Of a stretch of 64,000 bases of DNA, positions 1-6,620 are shown one piece after another (position 1 is the stretch's first letter; every line of letters begins with the position of its first letter). Origin of the DNA: Ignavibacterium sp. (GTDB taxonomy: Bacteria; Zixibacteria; MSB-5A5; GN15; PGXB01); assembly GCA_020724775.1 (NCBI GenBank), contig DYGG01000001.1, positions 1 through 64,000 of the forward strand, written 5' to 3'. Made by a program: the position numbers and the translations under genes. Under the pieces are notes generated by a model. That model had not been told where the DNA came from, did no database searches, and was given only the letters and a program-made list of their open reading frames with translations.

Positions 1-59
1 ATACCAAATTTACACAAAAGAATTTACACTACCAATCCGGGAAATATCGGTCAGTAGAA

Positions 60-217
60 GTAGGTCGGGTTCTGAGTCCGAATCGGGTCGGTTCTCGATT
101 GTATGAGGGCGAAAAACCCGACATCCAAGCCTCGCTGAATGAGCTAATGGGTGTCGGGTTTCTCGTTCCGCAACCAAAGGGTAACGCTCGGCAAGCGGGA
201 CTCGGAACCCGACCTAC
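60..217. repeat. REP-like inverted repeats upstream of edge
   Basis: Short palindromic units surround the transposase gene. GTAGGTCGGGTTC lies at 60-72 and its inverse GGAACCCGACCTAC at 204-217, with GTGTCGGGTTTCTC at 151-164 and CGAAAAACCCGACA near 110-122 between them. The same words recur on the other side of the transposase gene (746-851). The arrangement resembles REP/BIME units recognised by RAYT transposases. Bases 1-258 hold no gene that I can support. Confidence 0.55.
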
Positions 218-258
218 GTTTCTGCGGTTAAATGAGGACGAAAAATCCAACATGTCCA

Positions 259-738
259 TCACTCCCCAAATGCGCCATCAAACTCCGGCCTCGAAATCAC
301 TCCCCAATTCCGCTCATACATCTTCAACCTGTGGAATTTGCCAATGGATGAATGGGGATACACGAACGGGTCATCAACTATACCATGTTTGACAGGATTG
401 AAATGAATGTAATCAATATGCCTTCGCCAGTCGTTTTCATCTCTTATTACATGGTCCCAGAATCTATTCTGCCAAACTCGGCCCGGTCGGACCTTGTCGC
501 GGAATAGGCGGGAGTATTTCGTCTTGAACCGGTGAATGATCTTACTGATGGATAAGTCATTATTGGCAAGGATTAGATGGGTATGGTCGGGAAGGATCAC
601 CCAGGCGTCGACGTTCAAGTTCTCCCAGCAATTCCAGAATAGTGATATATCACTTGTCAGGATTGGTTCGCGGTTGAAAGTGACCATCGTAATGAAGTAT
701 ACGCTGTCAGCGACATTGTATCGTCTTAGTGACTTCAT
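259..738 (-). CDS. REP-associated tyrosine transposase (IS200-like, Y1_Tnp/RAYT)
   Basis: This 159-residue protein matches the Y1/HUH single-strand transposases. The HUH-type motif is at residues 52-54 (His-Thr-His in PDHTHLI), and the catalytic tyrosine is about residue 110 in the family motif YIHFNPVKHG. Such proteins nick and join single-stranded REP DNA, and most are domesticated single-copy genes. The gene is not bounded by obvious IS ends. It lies between REP-like GTCGGGTTTC palindromes that begin only a few bases upstream of its start, which favours a RAYT over a mobile IS200. No ribosome-binding site is evident. The middle U position of the HUH motif is threonine rather than a large hydrophobic residue, which is unusual but tolerated. 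The family call is firm; present activity is unknown. Confidence 0.8.
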   Translation of the reverse strand: MKSLRRYNVADSVYFITMVTFNREPILTSDISLFWNCWENLNVDAWVILPDHTHLILANNDLSISKIIHRFKTKYSRLFRDKVRPGRVWQNRFWDHVIRDENDWRRHIDYIHFNPVKHGIVDDPFVYPHSSIGKFHRLKMYERNWGVISRPEFDGAFGE

Positions 739-745
739 AAAAGGG

Positions 746-851
746 TGTCGGGTTTCTCAGATTCGATAAATCTCATCTTCGGAATACCGCTTTCGTTTCT
801 CATGTCGGGTTTCTCAGATTCGATAAATCTCATCTTCGGAACCCGACCTAC
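746..851. repeat. 38-bp direct repeat with REP-like palindromes
   Basis: A 38-bp unit beginning TGTCGGGTTTCTCAGATTCG is present twice, at 746-783 and 803-840, without a mismatch. Each copy contains the small hairpin AGATT-CGATA-AATCT. The second copy runs into GGAACCCGACCTAC (838-851), the inverse of the unit at 60-72. The repeats sit between the transposase start and the end of the mce gene. Confidence 0.75.
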
Positions 852-856
852 AAGTA

Positions 857-1792
857 TCAAAACACTGAGAACTTGAAATACTTCTTCGGATTCTTCGAGA
901 TATCAACCAGAAGATTCTCCACCCGGGTCATTACCGTAGTCAGTTCCTGATAGAGAGAATCATCATTAATCATCGCCCCGGCAGTCCCTTCACCGCGGTT
1001 CAGTTTCGCCAATATCGAATCAATCAGGGCGGTCGAGGAACGCAAATTGTCATACAACTGCGGGTCGGAAATCAGTTTCCCCAGCGTCCCCTGATTGGAG
1101 TTTATCTGCGAAGTGATAGTATCCAGATTGGTGGCGACATTTTCAATCGATGCCACCAGCCGCTTCTGGCTTGACTGCATTTCGTTTGCCAGAATGGTCA
1201 ATGATGTAACCAGTCTGGTCAGTTCGTGATAGAGAGTGTCGTTGGTAAAAAGTTGCCCGGCGGTTCCCTCCCCGAGTTTCATCTTGGATGTGATATCGCT
1301 CAAGTTTTCGGTCAGTTTTCTGGTCGAAGTCATGGTCTTTTCCCCCTCAGCAAACATGGCCGTGAGGTCGCCTGCGGAAACGGTTCTAACAACGCTTCCC
1401 GGTTCAAGAACCGGATTGGAAAGAGTACCGGGGTTGACTTCAATATACTTGTCGCCGAGGAAACCGATAGTGCCGAGTTTGACCGCGGCATCGGTGGTAA
1501 TCATATTGGTGACCGCTTTCTTGACCCGGAAACCGATTTCAATCTGCCGGGCCGAATCGAGATTGACAAACTCGATGCCGGTGACATTGCCGACCTCAAC
1601 GCCCGAAATCCAGACCGGCGAGCCTTTTACCAGTCCGTTGACGTTGGAAAAATAGGCTTTATAGGAGACTTTGCGGTCGAAGATTGAGGTGCCGCCGCCG
1701 ACAAAAGATGCCCAGAGCAGGACGGCTATGGCAAAAGTGACAATCAGCCCGACCTTCAGTTCCCCCCATTTTATTCGAATGGTTCGTTTCAT
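857..1792 (-). CDS. mlaD: MlaD/MCE-family lipid-binding protein
   Basis: This 311-residue protein is the periplasmic substrate-binding component of an Mla-type phospholipid transporter. Residues about 12-34 form a single N-terminal membrane anchor. An MCE domain follows at about 38-116, with the typical run GLVKGSPVWISGVEVGNVT. The rest is a long helical region with repeated GEGTAG and QGTLGKL segments, as in MCE proteins that line a hydrophobic tunnel. It is last in a three-gene operon, 7 bp after the ATPase. No mlaC or mlaB is visible nearby, so the soluble carrier and STAS subunit are encoded elsewhere or absent. The family assignment is strong; which lipid moves, and in which direction, is not shown by the sequence. 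Confidence 0.88.
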   Translation of the reverse strand: MKRTIRIKWGELKVGLIVTFAIAVLLWASFVGGGTSIFDRKVSYKAYFSNVNGLVKGSPVWISGVEVGNVTGIEFVNLDSARQIEIGFRVKKAVTNMITTDAAVKLGTIGFLGDKYIEVNPGTLSNPVLEPGSVVRTVSAGDLTAMFAEGEKTMTSTRKLTENLSDITSKMKLGEGTAGQLFTNDTLYHELTRLVTSLTILANEMQSSQKRLVASIENVATNLDTITSQINSNQGTLGKLISDPQLYDNLRSSTALIDSILAKLNRGEGTAGAMINDDSLYQELTTVMTRVENLLVDISKNPKKYFKFSVF

Positions 1793-1799
1793 TATATCC

Positions 1800-2567
1800 T
1801 CAAATAAAATCTATTTTACGAACATTGGCAATAGTCTCGCGAAAAGGCTCCAGAAACTCAACCACCCGCGGCTCCCGCGATTGGCGCAGTTCGGTGAGAT
1901 TCCCGTCAAAGGCGACCTCGCCGGAATCGATAATGATAAACTTGTCCGCCATCTCGAAAGCATCGGCTATCTGATGTGTGACCACAATGGAGGTGACATG
2001 TTTCACTTCCGCCAGACGATTGATTAGAGCAATTACATTAGTGGTGGCGGTCGGGTCAAGGCCGGTGGTCGGCTCATCGTACAGCATGATTTTCGGGTCG
2101 GTCGAAAGAAGGGCGCGCCCGATTGCTACCCGCCGCTGCATCCCGCCGGAGAGTTCTTCCGGCAGACGGTCGATTATCTCATCGGAGAGTCCCACAAAGC
2201 CCAGCATCTCGCGGACTTTCTTTTCGATTTCATCTATTTTCATTTTGGTATGCTCAAAGAGATAAAAACCGACATTCTCGCCGACCGTCAATGAGTCAAA
2301 GAGGGCCCCATCCTGAAAAACCATGCCGATACGTTTGCGGATTTCCCGCTTCTCTTTTTCCCGGGCGCCGCAGATATCGAGATTATCTACCATAATGGAG
2401 CCGCTGTCAGGGCAGATAAGGCCCAGTATAAGGCGCAGGATGGTCGATTTGCCGGAGCCGGAATGCCCCATGATAATCCGGGACTCGCCGTTAGGGACAG
2501 TGAACGAGACATTTTTCAATATCTGTTTGCCGCCAATGGAGTAATTGACATTGCTGAATGAAATCAT
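1800..2567 (-). CDS. mlaF: MlaF-type ABC transporter ATPase
   Basis: This 255-residue ABC ATPase energises the MlaE permease at the inner face of the membrane. The Walker A motif GHSGSGKST is at residues 34-42, the signature LSGGMQRR at 139-146, and Walker B IMLYDE at 160-165 followed by PTTGLDP and a switch histidine (VVTHQI). The protein is full length. Its start codon overlaps the end of the permease gene by 4 bases, so the two are probably translationally coupled. The neighbouring permease and MCE genes decide between MlaF and other ABC ATPases. Confidence 0.92.
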   Translation of the reverse strand: MISFSNVNYSIGGKQILKNVSFTVPNGESRIIMGHSGSGKSTILRLILGLICPDSGSIMVDNLDICGAREKEKREIRKRIGMVFQDGALFDSLTVGENVGFYLFEHTKMKIDEIEKKVREMLGFVGLSDEIIDRLPEELSGGMQRRVAIGRALLSTDPKIMLYDEPTTGLDPTATTNVIALINRLAEVKHVTSIVVTHQIADAFEMADKFIIIDSGEVAFDGNLTELRQSREPRVVEFLEPFRETIANVRKIDFI

Positions 2568-3352
2568 AAGTACCCCTTGAGCGCCGAAAAGATTACCTTA
2601 GTGAAAATGAAGTTGGCAACCAGAATTGTTATGGAGGCGATAACGACCGACTCGGTGGTGGCGCGACCAACTCCTTTGGTGCCGCCTTCGGCGGTGAACC
2701 CTTTATAGCAGGAGACGAATCCGATAATAAAGGCGTAAAGAATCGGTTTGGTGATACCCATGAAGATATTGCCGAAAATCAGCCGCTCTTTGACGGCGGT
2801 CCAGTAAGTGATGGACGTAATGTGTGAAATAAATAGAGCGATAATCCATCCGCCCGTGATAGCGATAACATCGCAAATAATTGTCAGAACCGGCACCATT
2901 ATAACCAGAGCGATAAGACGGGGGGCGGCGAGTTTACGGACCGGGTCGATACCGAAAGCAATAAGGGCATCGATCTGATTTGACGATTTCATGGCCCCGA
3001 TTTCGGCGGTGATACCGGCGGCAACCCGGGCGGCAACCATCAGGGCGGTCAGGACCGGTCCGAGTTCGCGGACAATCGCCAGAACCATTATCCGTCCAAG
3101 GTAATTTTTGCTTCCAAAGTCCGCCAGTTCGTTGGAGAACTGGAGAGCCATCCCCTGCCCGGCCGATAGCCCGGTCAGGACTATAAGAAACAGAGAGCCG
3201 ATGCCGATGAGATACATCTGCTCAAAAGTCTCGGCGACGTAAATCGGACGGCCCACCGTGGAGGCGAGCATTTTCAGAGAAAAATAGAAAAGCCGCTGAC
3301 ACTCGTAGGCGAATGATTTTAACCAGTCAAGAAATAACCGAATAAGTTTCAT
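2564..3352 (-). CDS. mlaE: MlaE-type permease
   Basis: This 262-residue integral membrane protein belongs to the MlaE/TTG2B permease family. An N-terminal amphipathic stretch (about 1-30) precedes five or so hydrophobic segments. The family hallmark region runs from VRELGPVLTALMVAARVAAG through EIGAMKSSNQIDALIAFGIDP, near residues 90-135. It forms the inner-membrane part of the MlaFED complex that moves phospholipids between the membranes. It is the first gene of the operon and is preceded by a good promoter at 3379-3407. Confidence 0.92.
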   Translation of the reverse strand: MKLIRLFLDWLKSFAYECQRLFYFSLKMLASTVGRPIYVAETFEQMYLIGIGSLFLIVLTGLSAGQGMALQFSNELADFGSKNYLGRIMVLAIVRELGPVLTALMVAARVAAGITAEIGAMKSSNQIDALIAFGIDPVRKLAAPRLIALVIMVPVLTIICDVIAITGGWIIALFISHITSITYWTAVKERLIFGNIFMGITKPILYAFIIGFVSCYKGFTAEGGTKGVGRATTESVVIASITILVANFIFTKVIFSALKGYL

Positions 3353-3378
3353 TTTACCGCGCTAATTAATCAGCGATA

Positions 3379-3407
3379 ATGGTAGAGGGGAAGGATAAAA
3401 TTGTCAA
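3379..3407 (-). promoter_or_regulatory. Promoter of the mla operon
   Basis: Read on the minus strand, a perfect -35 TTGACA (3407-3402) is separated by 17 bases from TACCAT (3384-3379). It lies 27 bases before the mlaE start and fits a housekeeping sigma factor. Confidence 0.6.
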
Positions 3408-3461
3408 GGCATCTTTTTGCGTCCAGATTGGGCAGTATAGAAGAGTAAGGTCAATAATTAT

Positions 3462-3489
3462 TTGGATTTGTATCGTTCTAACATATATT
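3462..3489 (+). promoter_or_regulatory. Candidate promoter of the PP-loop gene
   Basis: TTGGAT (3462-3467) and TATATT (3484-3489) are 16 bases apart and lie 18 bases before the chosen start at 3507. Transcription from here would give a very short leader. Confidence 0.35.
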
Positions 3490-3506
3490 AACGCAGGAAT
3501 TTGGAT

Positions 3507-4532
3507 ATGTATAATAAAGATAAGTCAAAAAGAGGGCATGCAGTCGCCCTCTTCTCGGGCGGGCTTGATTCGGCGCTGGCGATACTTCTGGTACTGAAAC
3601 AGGATATTGAAGTAACGGCGTTGACGTTTCTGACTCATTTCGGCTGTGACGCCAGCGACCGCTCCAGTTGCGGACATAACCCCTTTCCGGTCTCCGAAAA
3701 GTTCGGGTTCAATGTGAAATTGATGCATCTGGGGCAGAAATTTATCGATATCGTACGCTCGCCCAGGTATGGGTACGGAAAAAATATGAATCCTTGCATC
3801 GATTGCCGGATACTGATGCTCAACGAGGCGAAAGAGTTTATGAAACTGACCGGAGCCGATTTCATAATCACCGGCGAGGTTCTGGGACAGAGGCCAAAGT
3901 CACAGATGAGACCGAGCATGGATATTGTCGTTCGTGATACGGAACTGGCGGGGAAACTGGTGCGGCCGCTTTCGGCGAAATTGCTTCCGGAGACCGAGCC
4001 GGAGAAAAGCGGACTTCTGGATCGGAGCAAACTGGAGGGGATATCGGGTCGCTCGAGGAAACGTCAAATGGAATTGGCGGCAGAGTTTGGGATGGAAGAT
4101 TACCCCTCGCCGGCCGCCGGATGCCTACTGACCGATATGGGCTACTCCAACCGTCTGCGGGACCTTCTTCAGCATACCGAAAAAATTGATTTTGATGACC
4201 TGAATCTGCTGCGGGTGGGGCGGCATTTTCGGCTCGATGAGCAGACCAAGTTGATAATCGGGCGGAATGAAAGCGACAACGACAAGATTGAGCGATATGC
4301 CAAGCCGCACCATATAAAATTGGAAGCGCTGGGGACCGGGTCGCCGATAGGGCTTTTTATTAGCGACAACGGCGATAACAAACTGGAACTGGCGGCGGCA
4401 ATCACCGCCCGCTATTGCGATTCGAAAACTCTTCCTCAAGTGGAGATAACCTGCTCGGGACGGGGAGAGGAAAACAGACTGATGGTGGCCCCGGCGGAGC
4501 CGGATACCGCCGCCGCTTTTCTGCTCAAATAA
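3507..4532 (+). CDS. PP-loop ATPase, tRNA-thiolation (MnmA/ThiI-like) type
   Basis: The P-loop-like motif SGGLDS is at residues 17-22, which marks an adenylating PP-loop ATPase. It is followed by a CIDCRILM motif near residue 95 and by GADFIITGEVLGQRPKSQ. This set is typical of a poorly characterised branch annotated as tRNA (5-methylaminomethyl-2-thiouridylate) methyltransferase-like or ThiI-like. The paired cysteines and PP-loop suggest sulfur transfer to tRNA. The C-terminal third carries RVGRHFRLD and may bind RNA. I place the start at ATG 3507, because AGGA at 3495-3498 is correctly spaced for it; an in-frame TTG at 3501 is too close. The exact modified base is not established. Confidence 0.75.
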   Translation: MYNKDKSKRGHAVALFSGGLDSALAILLVLKQDIEVTALTFLTHFGCDASDRSSCGHNPFPVSEKFGFNVKLMHLGQKFIDIVRSPRYGYGKNMNPCIDCRILMLNEAKEFMKLTGADFIITGEVLGQRPKSQMRPSMDIVVRDTELAGKLVRPLSAKLLPETEPEKSGLLDRSKLEGISGRSRKRQMELAAEFGMEDYPSPAAGCLLTDMGYSNRLRDLLQHTEKIDFDDLNLLRVGRHFRLDEQTKLIIGRNESDNDKIERYAKPHHIKLEALGTGSPIGLFISDNGDNKLELAAAITARYCDSKTLPQVEITCSGRGEENRLMVAPAEPDTAAAFLLK

Positions 4533-4569
4533 AAAAGGGCTCCCAATTTCCAGGTTGGGGAACCCTTTT
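4533..4569. terminator. Hairpin terminator after the PP-loop gene
   Basis: AAAAGGG (4533-4539) pairs with CCCTTTT (4563-4569), with an imperfect inner stem TCCCAA/TTGGGGA. The arm begins immediately after the stop codon, and the A and T runs on both sides make it usable in either direction. Confidence 0.65.
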
Positions 4570-4980
4570 CTCTCGTTTCCGAGAAATCAAACAGCGTACC
4601 GCCAGAGTATTGCTGTAAGATATCTTTCTGCCGGGCGATCCAGACGCCGGCGGCAGTCAATCGGCAAATAGTGGGCAACCTCAAAGTTTCTGGCTTTCCA
4701 TTACCCATATTATTGAACTACAAATTCTGTGCCATTATTCTGGCATATACGGTAACTGATTATGCAGGCGCATAATAGGCTGTTTGTGTCGAAATAGTAA
4801 TGAGTGCGCCGCGTGAAAACAGCGCAACCTTTGCGAGAAGACTTGATGATTCTGCGAAATGTGAAGCAGTTGACTGTCGCAGGCTGAAAACGGCGACGGC
4901 GCTCGGCTAGACTTTACCACCATCCAGCCGAGTCGGCTGGTGGCGCCGGAGGCCGTTTGCTCCTTTCCTGTGATGGACAG
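4570..4980. other. Noncoding stretch rich in inverted repeats
   Basis: I see no convincing gene here. The right half (about 4900-4980) is dense in complementary arms. CCAGCCGA-C-TCGGCTGG is nested in a longer CCACC/GGTGG stem on the minus strand, and a further CTAGCCGAGCGCCG copy of one arm lies nearby. It lies downstream of two convergent genes, so it could be a structured small RNA, a repeat element, or the remains of one. Confidence 0.4.
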
Positions 4981-5015
4981 AAATAAGAAACCCCTCCTGC
5001 GCTACTCAGAAGGGG
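4981..5015 (-). terminator. Terminator of the cohesin-like secreted protein gene
   Basis: On the minus strand CCCCTTCTG and CAGGAGGGG (5015-4991) form a 9-bp stem with one mismatch, followed by TTTCTTATTT. It lies about 40 bases after the stop codon of the gene ending at 5058. Confidence 0.65.
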
Positions 5016-5057
5016 CTTACTCGCCTACTAAATTTGACTTTCTTGCCTGGTTTTTAC

Positions 5058-5879
5058 CTACTTCAGCATCATCATCTTCTTAGTAGCATTAAATTCCCCC
5101 GCGCCGAGGCGGTAGAAATAAATGCCGCTTGCCACCGAGGCTCCGGAATTATCGGTGCCGTCCCAAACGATGCTCTGGGAACCGGCTTCCTGGAAGCCGT
5201 TAACCAGTGTCTTCACTTTCCGGCCGAGGACGTTGAAGACTTCCAGGGAGACATGTGCCGCTTTCGGCAGGTCATAGGAAATCACCGTCGTCGGGTTGAA
5301 AGGATTGGGCGCATTCTGCTTCAGGGCGAAAGTGCGGGGAAGGTTCCCCCCGTTGACTTCGCTCACCGGAAGTTCCGCGTTGAACCCCACCAATTCAGGC
5401 GTGACATCAAACTGCTCACCCTTTTCATTGGTGTAAATGAACATCGGAGCATGGCTCCCGTCTTCCATCGTAACCGGCGTCAACTCCACTGACTTGACCG
5501 TCGGGTCATCGATAGAAAAGACAAGGTTTGCGATTACTCCTCTGCCGGCGGCAAGGTCCGGATTCACACCAAAAATCATCGGGATAAACCCGAGGATAAC
5601 AAGATTCTTGCTGTTATCAATGTTGGCGTGACGGAAATCGAAATCTTCTGAAAGAGTTCCTTCAAAGGTTACCTCTTCCAGCGTGACTCCCTTCGAATAC
5701 TCCAGAGGCAGGTCGAGCCCGGTCATCGGGACCGAATTGGTCAGCTCGATCGGGACTATGATTCTCTCTGCCTCAACCCGCGGCTTCGAGACCGTAATCG
5801 TGCTTACCTCTGCAGCAAATATCGAAGAGAAAAGAAAGGCTGACAGAATGATAGTGATGATGCCAGTTCGTCTCATCAA
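5058..5879 (-). CDS. Secreted cohesin-like protein with FlgD-type C-terminal sorting domain
   Basis: This 273-residue protein begins with a Sec signal peptide (about residues 1-23, cleaved near FAAEVS). Residues 25-160 are beta-rich and look like a cohesin/dockerin-partner fold (VPIELTNSVPMTGLDLPLEY is typical). The last 85 residues form a FlgD-like Ig domain with NPFNP, VFNVLGRKVKTL and SGIYFYR motifs, used in FCB bacteria as a sorting or anchoring tail for export across the outer membrane. A matching tail occurs in the protein at 31851-33977. The gene has its own promoter (6035-6063) and terminator. The start is one of two adjacent ATG codons; either leaves the signal peptide intact. The ligand is unknown. 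Confidence 0.75.
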   Translation of the reverse strand: MMRRTGIITIILSAFLFSSIFAAEVSTITVSKPRVEAERIIVPIELTNSVPMTGLDLPLEYSKGVTLEEVTFEGTLSEDFDFRHANIDNSKNLVILGFIPMIFGVNPDLAAGRGVIANLVFSIDDPTVKSVELTPVTMEDGSHAPMFIYTNEKGEQFDVTPELVGFNAELPVSEVNGGNLPRTFALKQNAPNPFNPTTVISYDLPKAAHVSLEVFNVLGRKVKTLVNGFQEAGSQSIVWDGTDNSGASVASGIYFYRLGAGEFNATKKMMMLK

Positions 5880-6034
5880 TACTCACCCCCCGTAAAGGGT
5901 TAAAGGTTTCTGTTTGGCAGTCGGCCCTCAAGATGCAAACAATCCATGTTCGCCGAACAACCGTTAATTAATCCACAATACTATCTGTGTCTTATCCAGT
6001 TATCAGTGAGGGCGATAGTGGGGTCTCCTAATCC

Positions 6035-6063
6035 ATTCTAAGATGAGGCAACATTTTTGTCAA
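6035..6063 (-). promoter_or_regulatory. Promoter of the cohesin-like protein gene
   Basis: On the minus strand TTGACA (6063-6058) and TAGAAT (6040-6035) are exactly 17 bases apart. The predicted leader is about 150 bases long (to 5880) and has no obvious riboswitch-like fold. Confidence 0.65.
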
Positions 6064-6084
6064 GCCAATTGTCGGGGCGGCGCA

Positions 6085-6384
6085 TTATCTGAAACCGAGC
6101 GATTTTTTGGCGGTTTCGGACATCCGGGCCGGTGTCCAGGGGGGCTCCCAGACTATATTCACTTGCGCATCTTTAACGCCTTCAACGGCTTCCACCTTTT
6201 CTTTGACGTCCGCTGAAATCGGAACATGCATCGGGCAACCGGGGGCGGTTAAGGTCATATCAATCTCCACCCGGTCGCCATTTATCCGGATATCATATAT
6301 CAGACCGAGATCGACGACATTAATCGGAATCTCGGGGTCATAACACTCTCTGAGGGCGTCCAGGATAGTTTCCTTTTTCACCAT
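6085..6384 (-). CDS. MIP18/SufT-like iron-sulfur assembly factor (DUF59)
   Basis: This 99-residue single-domain protein belongs to the DUF59 family, whose members help insert Fe-S clusters. Diagnostic motifs are PEIPINVVDLGLIYDI (residues about 17-32), LTAPGCPM (about 46-53, containing the conserved cysteine) and WEPPWTPARMS near the C terminus. It is monocistronic here and not beside a suf operon, so it probably acts as a housekeeping Fe-S carrier or maturation factor. That would suit a genome with nitrate reductase and MoaA. PaaD-like aromatic-ring enzymes share the domain but have longer cysteine-rich tails. Confidence 0.85.
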   Translation of the reverse strand: MVKKETILDALRECYDPEIPINVVDLGLIYDIRINGDRVEIDMTLTAPGCPMHVPISADVKEKVEAVEGVKDAQVNIVWEPPWTPARMSETAKKSLGFR

Positions 6385-6404
6385 TTTCGCACTCCCGACA
6401 CAGG

Positions 6405-6434
6405 TTATAACAACGGTGACCAGTAATGTTTCAA
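6405..6434 (-). promoter_or_regulatory. Candidate promoter of the DUF59 gene
   Basis: On the minus strand TTGAAA (6434-6429) and TTATAA (6410-6405) are 18 bases apart and about 20 bases before the start codon. Confidence 0.4.
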
Positions 6435-6556
6435 ATTATCTTTGAATATTATACGAGTGTTTGAAGATATTCCAGTGGAAAAGAATGGCAGGCAATGCTG
6501 ATACAGCGAGACATGTTGCAAACAATTCGGTCGGAATTAAGGCTCAATGTTTTTCC

Positions 6557-6585
6557 TTGACACCGCTTATATGTGGGGGTAGCTT
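6557..6585 (+). promoter_or_regulatory. Candidate promoter of the OPT transporter gene
   Basis: A perfect TTGACA at 6557-6562 is followed 17 bases later by the weak -10 TAGCTT (6580-6585). It would place the transcript start just before the ribosome-binding site at 6611. Confidence 0.4.
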
Positions 6586-6620
6586 TATGCCTGAATTTCT
6601 TTACATTCGCAGGAGGATTC

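Noticed and set aside
4436-4923. Open frames of 60-90 residues on the minus strand after the PP-loop gene
   Set aside because: No ribosome-binding site or domain; part of the frame is antisense to the PP-loop gene and the rest lies in inverted repeats.
4735-4980. Possible cyclic di-GMP (GEMM-I) riboswitch, from the words CACAGG and GCAAA on the minus strand
   Set aside because: The two GCAAA-type segments and the tetraloop/receptor pair of that family could not be placed; it is also downstream, not upstream, of genes.
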